From assembly GCA_016874795.1 (NCBI GenBank), contig VGTG01000026.1:1-47907 (forward strand): a stretch of 47,907 bases of DNA, given 5' to 3'. Both the position numbers and the translations under genes were made by a program. The notes under the pieces were generated by a model. That model was not told the DNA's origin, searched no databases, and worked only from the letters and a program-made list of their open reading frames with translations. This document shows, in pieces, positions 1 to 9,699 of this stretch (within the stretch, counting starts at the first letter, position 1; the number at the start of each line of letters is the position of its first letter). Source of the stretch: Deltaproteobacteria bacterium. GTDB taxonomy: Bacteria; Desulfobacterota; Binatia; UBA12015.

Positions 1-1
1 G

Positions 2-847
2 GCGCGGGTCTCCTTCCTGACGGCCAGCAACATCAGCGACCGCGACGTCACGACTCACTGGATCTTCTGGAACGATTCCTGTGACGAGGAAGTCAACTTC
101 TCGATCTGCTTGACGGAGAACGACACAGTCGTCGTCGATCCGACCAACATGTCGGCCCTCGGCGTGGACAACGAGAAGGTCGGCCCGGAGATCAGCCTGT
201 CGGGCGTCCGCGGCGTCGTGACCGTGATCGCGTACGAGACGGATGAGGACTGCTCGCCGTTCAACGACCTGGAGAGCCAGATCATCGCGGACGATTCGAT
301 CGTCGGCGCCTTCACCTTCGCCGATACGGACGTCGGCTACTCGTTCGGTAACGACGCGTTCGCGCTCGGCACCGACTCGCTCGGCGAGGTCGAGGTTCCG
401 GAGCCCTCGATCGGCAACGACTTCGAGTTCGCCCTGCAGATCTTCAACCCGATCGCGGTCGAGACCAGCGTCGCGGTGCTCACGCACCTCGAGGAGCACA
501 GCAGCGGCATCGTCGTGCCGTCCTCGGGCTCGCTGCGCTTCCACACCGAGTTCGTCGACACGACGGAGATCCCGGTTTCGCTGCCTGACGTGACCGTGAG
601 CTGCACCAAGTTCTTCACGCTCAGCGGTGGCAACAAACCGATCATCCCGCCGACGACCACCATCGACACGTCGGGCATCGTTCGCCTCTTCCCCGCCGGC
701 GGCCTCGTCAACGGCGACGACTACCTCTACGGCATCGTCGGCCAGGCGATCGAGCGCTTCGGTGCGAGCGCCAGCGTGAAGGTCGAGCAGGTCGAGGGTT
801 CGCCGTCGCCGGCCTTCGTCGACGGCACCGCGCAGGGCCTGTTCTAG
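2..847 (+). CDS. Secreted or surface protein, 3' part only
   Basis: The reading frame is open from the left edge of the window to a TAG stop, so the N-terminus lies outside. At least 281 residues are visible. The protein is acidic, rich in Val, Thr, Ser, Asp and Phe, with no membrane segment and a few scattered cysteines, which fits an exported beta-rich protein. An internal ATG at 149 could be taken as a start, but good coding character continues upstream of it to base 2, so the gene is truncated by the window. I do not recognise the family. It is followed by a strong hairpin terminator, which separates it from the next gene. Confidence 0.75.
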   Translation, partial: ARVSFLTASNISDRDVTTHWIFWNDSCDEEVNFSICLTENDTVVVDPTNMSALGVDNEKVGPEISLSGVRGVVTVIAYETDEDCSPFNDLESQIIADDSIVGAFTFADTDVGYSFGNDAFALGTDSLGEVEVPEPSIGNDFEFALQIFNPIAVETSVAVLTHLEEHSSGIVVPSSGSLRFHTEFVDTTEIPVSLPDVTVSCTKFFTLSGGNKPIIPPTTTIDTSGIVRLFPAGGLVNGDDYLYGIVGQAIERFGASASVKVEQVEGSPSPAFVDGTAQGLF

Positions 848-884
848 TCCTTCTTCGAGATCTCGAGCGGATCTCGTCGACGGG

Positions 885-914
885 AAGGGCGCCCGGGGCA
901 ACCCGGGCGCCCTT
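885..914 (+). terminator. Strong intrinsic-type terminator hairpin
   Basis: A perfect 13-bp GC-rich stem (885-897 with 902-914) closes a GCAA tetraloop of the GNRA class and is followed by a pyrimidine-rich CTTCTTCGTTT tail. It lies 38 bases after the stop of the preceding gene. The U-tract is weak, as is usual in GC-rich genomes. Confidence 0.8.
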
Positions 915-971
915 CTTCGTTTCGGCGAAGCAACCTTGCGCGTCCCGCGGGTTTCTGTCGTTAGTTTCCGG

Positions 972-1739
972 ATGCGCGCCCGAATGCCTTTTCGCCCGGC
1001 CGTGTCGCTCGCGCTCCTCGTCCTCTGTAGTACGCCGTCCTACGCCCAGTTCGGGCTCGGCGGCGGAGCCCCGTCGGGTGGAGGCGGCAGCGGATCCGAT
1101 GCCGACGCGGGGGTTCCGGGACAAGGCCAATCGACGTTGCGGCCGGGAAGCTCCGGGCCCGACGTCGAGGCGCTCGCGGGAGACCTCGCCGATCCGGATC
1201 CCGCCGTCCGTCTCGAGGCCGTCAAGTCGCTCGCGGAAGCGGCGAAGGACGAAGAGGCGGTCCAGCACCTGATCGACGCGATGTCCGATCAGGACACGCG
1301 GGTCCGTCTCAAGGCGATCGACTGCCTCGGACAGGCGCGAGCGAGCACGGCAACGCCCGTGCTGGTGCAGACACTGTACCTACGGGACAGCGAGCCGTGG
1401 CTGAAGAAGCGCGTACTCGTCGCGCTCGGCAAGATCGGCGACCCGCGTGCGGCGAAGCCGGTCGCGGACTTCCTCGGACAGGATACCGAGGCCGAGCTGA
1501 TCGGGACCGCGATCTTCTCCCTTGGCGAGATCGGCACCGAGGACTCGGTCCCCGCGCTCGAGGTCGTCGCGCAGGGCAGCTCGAACGAGCGGCTCGCTCT
1601 GCTCGCGAACGATGCGATCGGCAAGATTCGCCAGCGCCAGGTCAATCCAGAAGTCGAGATCCAGGCGTTGCGTCCCGGTCCGGGCGACATCCAGCGGCCG
1701 GCGAGCGCGAGCGCGGCTCCGCCACTCGCGGGCTTCTAG
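972..1739 (+). CDS. Exported HEAT-repeat protein
   Basis: 255 residues. Residues 1-25 form a signal peptide (basic start, hydrophobic stretch, cleavage near SYAQ). Residues 26-62 are a Gly/Ser-rich linker, and residues about 65-222 hold four to five HEAT or PBS-lyase-type helical repeats, recognisable from recurring segments such as [24 protein letters not shown] and [19 protein letters not shown]. Such repeats are protein-binding scaffolds, so a periplasmic adaptor role is inferred. I chose the ATG at 972; the ATG at 984 would give an equally good signal peptide, while a longer frame from a TTG at 936 would spoil it. One base separates its stop from the mutase GTG, so the two are probably translationally coupled, although their functions are not obviously related. 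Confidence 0.8.
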   Translation: MRARMPFRPAVSLALLVLCSTPSYAQFGLGGGAPSGGGGSGSDADAGVPGQGQSTLRPGSSGPDVEALAGDLADPDPAVRLEAVKSLAEAAKDEEAVQHLIDAMSDQDTRVRLKAIDCLGQARASTATPVLVQTLYLRDSEPWLKKRVLVALGKIGDPRAAKPVADFLGQDTEAELIGTAIFSLGEIGTEDSVPALEVVAQGSSNERLALLANDAIGKIRQRQVNPEVEIQALRPGPGDIQRPASASAAPPLAGF

Positions 1740-1740
1740 C

Positions 1741-3330
<1,590 letters not shown>

Positions 3331-3341
3331 GATCGACCTCG

Positions 3342-4094
3342 ATGGCCCGCTGGCTCGTCGCTGCGACGGCCCTCTTCGGGCTCGGCGCGGGAATGGTCCT
3401 CGTCGCTTCGACACACGGAGCCGACCCCGCGCCGTGCAACCCGTATTACCCGCTCGCGACGGGAGCGTCGTGGACGTATCGCGAAGGTCCGCTCGGCAAG
3501 CCGACGCTGATCGAAAAGACGAGCGTCGTGAAGTCCCTGTCACGCGAAGGCGCGCGGGAGACCGCGACGATCGAGCAGACCGTGCGGACGCCGGAAGCTC
3601 CGGGCGTCGCTGCCGGACGCGCGCGAACGAGCGTCCAGTGCGACGGCGGACGGATCAGCATGATCGTCAAGGGACGGGCGCGCGGGCAGGACGGCGGCAA
3701 GAGGGCCACCGGGGCCGTGATCGCGCGCCTTCCGGGGCTCGCGCCCGCGAAGGACCTCGTCCCCGGATACGAGTGGAGCGCCGAAAGTCAGATCGAGGCG
3801 GTCGAAGGCGACCGCCGCATCGTGACACGCGGCGTGCGGAAGAGCCGTGTCGAAGGCACCGAGGTGGTTTCGGTTCCCGCGGGACGGTTCTCCGACGCGC
3901 TCCGGATCGCGGCGCTCGAGACGCTCGAGACGAAGGGCACCGATGGGACACTGTCCGCGCGGCAGGAGCTCGTCGAGTGGTACGTGCGCGGCGTCGGTCT
4001 CGTGAAGCGCGAAACTCGCGTGCGAAGCGGCGCCGGTCAGGCAATCAGCGTCGAGGAGCTGTCGGCCTCGAACCTCCGGCCGAGCGCGCCGTAG
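3342..4094 (+). CDS. Exported protein of unknown function
   Basis: 250 residues. An N-terminal hydrophobic segment (residues 3-26) acts as signal peptide or anchor. The mature part begins with NPYYPLATGASWTY, a pattern common at the start of secreted beta-rich proteins in delta-proteobacteria-like genomes, and continues with alternating polar and hydrophobic strands and few cysteines. It lies 11 bases after the mutase stop in the same orientation, so it is probably in the same transcript. I do not recognise a named family. It converges with the phosphohistidine-domain gene, with 7 bases between the two stops. Confidence 0.7.
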   Translation: MARWLVAATALFGLGAGMVLVASTHGADPAPCNPYYPLATGASWTYREGPLGKPTLIEKTSVVKSLSREGARETATIEQTVRTPEAPGVAAGRARTSVQCDGGRISMIVKGRARGQDGGKRATGAVIARLPGLAPAKDLVPGYEWSAESQIEAVEGDRRIVTRGVRKSRVEGTEVVSVPAGRFSDALRIAALETLETKGTDGTLSARQELVEWYVRGVGLVKRETRVRSGAGQAISVEELSASNLRPSAP

Positions 4095-4101
4095 ACCTCC
4101 T

Positions 4102-5790
4102 TCAACTCCCCAGGCGGTGCACGAGGCCGTCTCCGCCGTCGATCCGGACGCGCTCGCCCGTCGTCAGCACCGAGGTGGCGCCGCTCACGTCGACCACGGC
4201 AGGGATTCCGAGCTCGCGCGCGATGATCGCGCCGTGCGAGAGCAGGCCGCCGACCTCGAGGACGAGCCCGGACGCGAGCGCGAGGAACGACGTCCACGTG
4301 GGGTCGGTCGCCGTGGCGACGATGACCTCTCCCGGGAGAACCGCCTCCAGCTCCTCGACGGTACGGACGACCCGGACGGATCCGTCGATCGAGCCGGGAG
4401 CGGCGGCGACGCCGTGCAGCACCGCTGCGTCCGTGGGCGCACTCGCCACGCGGGCCGCAGCTTCGAGCTCGGGTAGGGCGGCTTCGTCCGCCCAGAGCAC
4501 CTCCGGCGGAGCCACGCCCCGATCGGCTTCGTACTCGCTTCGTCTAGCCGCCGCGACCACCGAAACGCTCGAGGCTCCGCTTCCCTCGAGGGCCCTCGCG
4601 AGCTCGTCCATGCGCAGGTAGAACACGTCGTCGCGATCGGCGAGCGCACCCGCGGCGACGAGCCGATCCCCCGCCACGAGAGCGAGCCCGCGTAGGGCCG
4701 CGAGGAAGTAGTCGGCGTGGTAGCGCATGTTCTCGCGCACGGCGTAGTACTGCTCGCAGAGCCGCAAGACGGTGCGAAAGGCCGTCCGCCGTGCAAACCC
4801 GCCGAGTCCTCGCGCCAGCTCCGCGTCGATCCGGCGGAGCCGCTCGTTGCGACGCGCCTGGCGGCACGCCGCATCTTCTCCGCCCGAAGCGGCGAGCCGG
4901 CGGACCATCTCGATCAGGACCGAAGGCCGCTCCCGCCACGTCGGAAACGCGAGATCGCGCGCGACGAGCCGGTGGCCGTGTCGCTCGAGCACGCCTCGGA
5001 AGTCCCGCCCGAAATCGCCGAAATCGCCCCGCGCGATACGCTGCGCGACGGTGCTCGCCGGCCCGTCGAGCACCGCGGCTCGAAGCTGCGGGTCCTCTCG
5101 AACGCGAGCCGCCAGGAGGAATAGCTCCTCATGCACCTCGAACGTGCGAATTCCGGGAATTCCAGCGAGGAGACCGGCGACCGACTCGCGCTCCGCGGGA
5201 AGCCACTCGCGCTGCAGGTGCGCGAGGAGGTGGAAGAAGACGTAGGCGTAGATCATCCCCCAGCTGACGACTTCGAGGAACCGTCCGAGCCGCCGACGCA
5301 GCGCTTCCATCTCCGCTGCGATCTCCGAGCCGCTCGCCCGCGAATCCACGTGAAATCCCGCGAGCTCGCGCGCGACGCGGGCCGCCTCGGTACGGAACGA
5401 AGCCGCGCGCGACCATGGGGCCCAGTCGCGCTCGTTCCAGGTGAGGCGCGCAACCGTCGCGAGGGTCCGCGGGTCGAGGATCCCGCGCCGCTGCTGCTCG
5501 AGGGTCGAGCGAAGCTCGTCGGGAAGGAGCGCCCGCACACCGTCGCTCAGGACGAGGCCCGGCAGCTCGGCCATCACCTCGGCCATCAACGAAGCGTTGA
5601 CGTAGACATGGCCGCGCACGAGCTGAAATACCGGACGTCGACTCGGCCCGTGCAGACCCGCCTGCTCCAGGCGACGCCGAACCATGTGCTCGGTCATCTC
5701 CTCGGCGAGCAGCGAGAAGGTGAGGGGGGTCACGACTCCGGACCAGAGCTCGTCCGCGATTCGTCGGCTCCAGGCCGTGCCCGAACCCAC
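4102..5790 (-). CDS. PEP-utilizer-type phosphohistidine domain protein lacking the ATP-grasp half
   Basis: 562 residues. The C-terminal 90 residues are a swivelling phosphohistidine domain (GGLLSHGAIIARELGIPAVV, catalytic His519), as in PEP synthase, PPDK and rifampicin phosphotransferase. The N-terminal and middle parts (opening near WSGVVTPLTFSLLAEEM) resemble the substrate-binding region that precedes this domain in rifampicin phosphotransferase-like proteins. The ATP-grasp domain that normally phosphorylates the histidine is missing, and no such partner is encoded nearby. It may receive phosphate from a separate ATP-grasp protein or may have lost phosphotransfer. The start is GTG. Upstream are 149 bases shared with a divergent membrane-protein gene. 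Function as drug phosphotransferase cannot be assumed. Confidence 0.8.
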   Translation of the reverse strand: MGSGTAWSRRIADELWSGVVTPLTFSLLAEEMTEHMVRRRLEQAGLHGPSRRPVFQLVRGHVYVNASLMAEVMAELPGLVLSDGVRALLPDELRSTLEQQRRGILDPRTLATVARLTWNERDWAPWSRAASFRTEAARVARELAGFHVDSRASGSEIAAEMEALRRRLGRFLEVVSWGMIYAYVFFHLLAHLQREWLPAERESVAGLLAGIPGIRTFEVHEELFLLAARVREDPQLRAAVLDGPASTVAQRIARGDFGDFGRDFRGVLERHGHRLVARDLAFPTWRERPSVLIEMVRRLAASGGEDAACRQARRNERLRRIDAELARGLGGFARRTAFRTVLRLCEQYYAVRENMRYHADYFLAALRGLALVAGDRLVAAGALADRDDVFYLRMDELARALEGSGASSVSVVAAARRSEYEADRGVAPPEVLWADEAALPELEAAARVASAPTDAAVLHGVAAAPGSIDGSVRVVRTVEELEAVLPGEVIVATATDPTWTSFLALASGLVLEVGGLLSHGAIIARELGIPAVVDVSGATSVLTTGERVRIDGGDGLVHRLGS

Positions 5791-5939
5791 GCCCGACCCT
5801 TACCCCGTCGATGGCTCTCCCGCTATGGCTCCTGTCTTGTCACCGGCATGCGGGGCGAGTAGACTCAGCGCCGCGGCGCGCGCGCGGTTCCCCGATCGAT
5901 GTCGGGCGAGCACGTCTGCTCGCCGTCGGGCGAAGCGTT

Positions 5940-6470
5940 ATGGCGACCGAACGAGGGCAGTCCTCACAGAAGCTCGTCTACCTCCGCGACCACACGCTAC
6001 GCCCTCGGCCGCGCGCTTCACGAGTCGATCGTCGCCCGCCGACGCCGCCTCCGTCCGATCTCGCTGTGGAAGCGATCTGGCTCGGCCGATCGCTTCTCGT
6101 GCTCGCGGGCTTCGTTCTCGTCTACTGGACCACTCTCGCGGCAGGGGTCGGGCAAGCGACGAGCGACGAGACGTGGCGCTGGACCGTCTCGCACTCGCTC
6201 CCACACCTGTTCCTCGTCACGACCTCCGCGATCGCCGCGCGCTCGCTCCTCCGTGGTGATCCACACTCGAGCATGATCGTCGCCGTCGTCGCCGGAGCCC
6301 TGATCGTCCTCGCCCTGGAAGGCATCGCGCGCGCCGCGATCGGGGGCAGCTTCGACGACTCCTCCTTGACCGCGCACACCGACGTCCTCACCCGTGCCGT
6401 CACGCTCGCCATGGGCATCTGGGCGGCCTCGTTCGCGATCCGCGCCGAGCGGCGTCCCGGCGGGTCCTGA
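5940..6470 (+). CDS. Small integral membrane protein, unknown function
   Basis: 176 residues. A basic, proline-rich N-terminal tail of about 45 residues is followed by four predicted membrane helices (about 48-70, 83-105, 113-137 and 150-172). I recognise no family. I chose the ATG at 5940 because the longer frame from the ATG at 5811 adds a cysteine- and arginine-rich segment that does not look like protein. No strong ribosome site is visible at either. The DHH phosphoesterase gene follows 29 bases later on the same strand. Confidence 0.6.
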   Translation: MATERGQSSQKLVYLRDHTLRPRPRASRVDRRPPTPPPSDLAVEAIWLGRSLLVLAGFVLVYWTTLAAGVGQATSDETWRWTVSHSLPHLFLVTTSAIAARSLLRGDPHSSMIVAVVAGALIVLALEGIARAAIGGSFDDSSLTAHTDVLTRAVTLAMGIWAASFAIRAERRPGGS

Positions 6471-6499
6471 GCGCGCGTCGCTCTCGCCCTCTTCTTCGC

Positions 6500-7483
6500 A
6501 TGGCCGGTCGCGTACTCCACCTCGTCAGCCACGGTCCGCACTGTCTCGACGGTGCCGTCGCCGCGGCCGCCGTCGCGCGCTTCTTCGAGGACGACGACGT
6601 CCGCGTGCAGTTTGCGTCGAACCAGGAAGTCGGCGCGCTGATCCGCTCGATCGAGCCCGCTCCCGGCGAGGAGCTCTGGATCACCGACATCTCGTGGAAC
6701 GACCCCGACACGGAAGCGCACCTCGCACGTCTCGCCGAACGCGGGGTCGTCCTCCGCTGGTTCGATCACCATCGCACCGCGATCGAGCGCCTCGCCGCGG
6801 GCGCGTACGCTCTTCCGTTCGCCACCCAGGTCGTCCGCGACGAGTTCTCCGCGGCGAAGCTCGTCTACGATCATCTCGCCGAGAGCGCCGCGGAGGCGAA
6901 GCGCCGCGGCGAGCCCGGCGCGCCGGCGCGCTTCGAGCAGTTCGCTCCGGTCGCGGCGATGGCGGACGACAACGATCGCTGGCTGCACCGGATCCCGGGC
7001 TCGCGCGAGCTCGGTCTCGTCGTCCGCGCCTTGCCGACGGGCGCGGCCTACGAAGCGTTCCTCGAGATGGGACCGGACCTCGCGGACACTCCGGCAATGG
7101 CCGAGGCCCGGAAGCGCGTGAAGGAGGAGCTCGAGCGAAACCGCGCGCTTTCGGTCGCGACGCGATTCGATCGCTCCATCGGCTCGCTCACGCTGACCTC
7201 CGCCCTCTGCGACGGATACTCGGGCGAAATCGCGGACGAATGGGGAAAGGCGAGCCCACGGACGGTCTTCGTCCTCTTCGACGTGCGAAGCCGGGCGCTG
7301 TCGTTCCGCCGCTCTCCCGACATCGACTTCGATCTCTCGAAGCTCGCCGAGGCGTGCGGCGGAGGCGGCCATCCCGCCGCGTCGGGAGCGAGCCTCCCGA
7401 GCCTGCCGGCTGCGCTCGGAGAGCTCGTCGGCGATCAGGTCGAGGCCGCCGCCCGGAAGCTCACGGGGGAGCCTTCGAAGTGA
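6500..7483 (+). CDS. DHH-family phosphoesterase
   Basis: 327 residues. The N-terminal DHH domain carries the metal-binding motifs HGPHCLDG (11-18), WITDIS (60-65) and DHH (89-91). The C-terminal DHHA1 substrate-binding domain shows the glycine motif GGGGHPAASG at 287-296. Members hydrolyse short RNA oligonucleotides, pAp or cyclic dinucleotide products; nothing here fixes the substrate. A plausible reading is a nanoRNase/pAp-phosphatase-like enzyme. It overlaps the downstream Nudix gene by GTGA, so the two are translationally coupled and may act on related nucleotides. Confidence 0.85.
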   Translation: MAGRVLHLVSHGPHCLDGAVAAAAVARFFEDDDVRVQFASNQEVGALIRSIEPAPGEELWITDISWNDPDTEAHLARLAERGVVLRWFDHHRTAIERLAAGAYALPFATQVVRDEFSAAKLVYDHLAESAAEAKRRGEPGAPARFEQFAPVAAMADDNDRWLHRIPGSRELGLVVRALPTGAAYEAFLEMGPDLADTPAMAEARKRVKEELERNRALSVATRFDRSIGSLTLTSALCDGYSGEIADEWGKASPRTVFVLFDVRSRALSFRRSPDIDFDLSKLAEACGGGGHPAASGASLPSLPAALGELVGDQVEAAARKLTGEPSK

Positions 7484-8034
7484 CGGCTTCGTCGATCGAA
7501 GCCGAGGTCGCGAGCCTCTCGCGCCGGTACGGGAAGCCGAAGACCTTCGCGCATGCGCTGCAGAAGACCTCCTTCGGTCCGCTGAACGGCGCTCGCGAGG
7601 CCGAGGTCGCGATGGCGATCCGCCGCCCGAGCGGCGGCATCTTGCTGCAGACGAAGGGCAGCTACCCGGACCAGGTGTTCCGCCTTCCGACCGGCGGCTT
7701 GAAACGCGGCGAGACGATCGAGCACGCGCTCCTGCGCGAAACCGAGGAGGAGACCGCGCTCGAGGTCGACGTTGCGCGCTTCCTCGCGGTGCTGCAGTAC
7801 CGGACCCTCTCGGGTCGCTCGATCTTCCGGAGCTACCTCTTCCTCCTCGAGGAGCGCGGCGGCGTGCTGCAGGAGCAGGATCCGGAGGAAGGCATCACCG
7901 GCTGGATCGAAGCCGACCGCGCCGGGCTCGACGACGCCGCGAGGCGCCTGCGCGCGTGTCCGGGGACCTGGAGGCACTGGGGCAACTTCCGCGCGATCGC
8001 GATCGAGACGCTGGTCGGCGCGATGGCGCGGTAG
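7480..8034 (+). CDS. Nudix hydrolase
   Basis: 184 residues. The Nudix box spans residues 72-94 (GGLKRGE then RETEEET) and keeps the catalytic Glu cluster. The last Gly of the consensus is Ala and the residue after RE is Thr, so it is slightly off consensus. The N-terminal 45 residues are not part of the fold core and may form a substrate-specific lid. Nudix enzymes cleave nucleoside diphosphates linked to other groups; the substrate is unknown. Its GTG start overlaps the stop of the DHH gene, and the glycosyltransferase gene follows after 30 bases. Confidence 0.85.
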   Translation: MTASSIEAEVASLSRRYGKPKTFAHALQKTSFGPLNGAREAEVAMAIRRPSGGILLQTKGSYPDQVFRLPTGGLKRGETIEHALLRETEEETALEVDVARFLAVLQYRTLSGRSIFRSYLFLLEERGGVLQEQDPEEGITGWIEADRAGLDDAARRLRACPGTWRHWGNFRAIAIETLVGAMAR

Positions 8035-8064
8035 ACCCGCAGCGACGGATCGCGGGAGCTCCGC

Positions 8065-9699
8065 GTGCGCGCGTCGATCTTCCTCCTCCTCCTCGTCTCC
8101 CTTCTCGGCCTGCGTCTCGCGACGCTGTCCGTCCTTCCGCTCGTCGATCCGAGCGAGGCCCGCTACGCGACGGTCGCCCGCGACATGCTGCAGACCGGGA
8201 ACCTGCTCACGCCCATGGTCTGGTCGAACAACGACTACATCCCCTTCCTGAGCAAGCCGCCGCTCTACTACTGGCTCAGCTCCTTCTCGATGCGCTTCTT
8301 CGGTCCGGACGAGTTCGCGAGTCGGTTTCCGTCGTTTCTCGCCGCGATCGCCGTACTCGGGTCGACCTGGCTCGTGATGCGGCGGCACCTGGGGTCCGAC
8401 GTCGTGCGAAGCGCGCTTCTCGTGCTGCTCTCGTGTCCCCTCTTCTTCTTCGCGGCGGGATTCGGGCTGACCGACGTCGTTCTCACCCTCGTCGTCAACC
8501 TCGCGCTCCTCGCCTTCTTCTGCTCGACGCTCGAGGAAGATCTTCGACGAAAGCGACGCTTCGGGCTCGTGGCGTTCGCGTGCCTTGGCGTCGGGATGAT
8601 CATCAAGGGTCCCGTCTCGCTCGTTCTCTTCGGGTTGCCTGCAGCTCTCTGGGCGCTCTGGAAGCGGCCGCCGCTCGTCCTGCGCGGGCTGCCGTGGGGG
8701 CTCGGGATGCTGCTGTTCCTGCTGCCCTGGGCTCCGTGGTTCCTGCTCGCCGAGCGGAGCAATCCGGGATTCCTCGAATACTTCTTCGTCAACGAGAACT
8801 TCCTCCGCTACGCCTCGTCGAGCTACGGCGACCGTTACGGAGGAGGTCACCGCTATCCTTACGGAGCCGCGATCTTCTTCTTCCTCCTGGCCGTGCTGCC
8901 GTGGCTGCTGCTGCTCGGCTGGAAGATACGACGCCCCGAGGAGAGAAGCGCAGCGCTGACGCAGTTCCGCGCGCCCGCTCTCCAGTTCTTCCTGCTAGTC
9001 ATCGCCGCGGACGTGTTCTTTCTGTGCTTCTCGCGACACATCCTCGGGACGTACGTTCTTCCCGTCCTCCCCGTCGCGGCCCTTCTTCTCGCCGCGCTAC
9101 TCGCGACCGCGGGATTTCGAACCGTGCACGTTGCGGTCGCCTCCGCGGCGCTCGTCACCGTCTACTCCCTGGTGCTCACCGTGGGGATGCCGCTGATCGA
9201 AGGACGCTGGTCCGCGAAATCCGTGCTCGACGAGGCGCGCGCGATCCAGCAGCAACGGCACGCCACGGGACAGATCATCTTCATCGAGAAGATCCCGTTC
9301 TCGGCGCGGTTCTACGGGGGGAGAGACGTGTTTCACCTCCCGTGGGACGCCGGCAATGCGCACTACGAGGGATATCTCGCTCCGGCGCACGGCGACCTGT
9401 TCGTTCTGAGCCCGGCGCACGACGAGCGCCTCGATCGCTACGTGACGGATCGCCTGGCGAAGATCGTCGACTGCGGATTCTACTCGATCTGGCAGCCGGT
9501 GCTGCCCGGAACCGAAGGGGAAGCCGTCGTCGTCGGTGCGGAGGACGAGTCCGATCAGGCGACGCGAGCGGGACGCTCGGAGTCGCGCTGCTTCGCGTCC
9601 TCGAGCGCTCTTGCGAGCGCCTCGCCCTCGAGCGTCTCCTGGGCCTCGAGTGCGCGCGCCAGGCTCGCCAAACCGCGATTCCGCTCCGACAGGAGCTGA
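8065..9699 (+). CDS. ArnT/PMT-type GT-C membrane glycosyltransferase
   Basis: 544 residues with about ten to twelve membrane helices. The first periplasmic loop holds DPSEARYATVARDML (Asp28, Glu31) and, further on, KPPLYYWL. These are hallmarks of GT83/GT39-like enzymes that transfer sugars from polyprenyl-phosphate donors on the outer face of the inner membrane, to lipid A or other acceptors. The start is GTG. The last 145 bases (from 9555) run antisense to the end of ftsH, and the corresponding tail (about 48 Ser/Arg/Ala-rich residues) looks like read-out of antisense sequence rather than folded protein. There is no earlier in-frame stop. Confidence 0.85.
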   Translation: MRASIFLLLLVSLLGLRLATLSVLPLVDPSEARYATVARDMLQTGNLLTPMVWSNNDYIPFLSKPPLYYWLSSFSMRFFGPDEFASRFPSFLAAIAVLGSTWLVMRRHLGSDVVRSALLVLLSCPLFFFAAGFGLTDVVLTLVVNLALLAFFCSTLEEDLRRKRRFGLVAFACLGVGMIIKGPVSLVLFGLPAALWALWKRPPLVLRGLPWGLGMLLFLLPWAPWFLLAERSNPGFLEYFFVNENFLRYASSSYGDRYGGGHRYPYGAAIFFFLLAVLPWLLLLGWKIRRPEERSAALTQFRAPALQFFLLVIAADVFFLCFSRHILGTYVLPVLPVAALLLAALLATAGFRTVHVAVASAALVTVYSLVLTVGMPLIEGRWSAKSVLDEARAIQQQRHATGQIIFIEKIPFSARFYGGRDVFHLPWDAGNAHYEGYLAPAHGDLFVLSPAHDERLDRYVTDRLAKIVDCGFYSIWQPVLPGTEGEAVVVGAEDESDQATRAGRSESRCFASSSALASASPSSVSWASSARARLAKPRFRSDRS

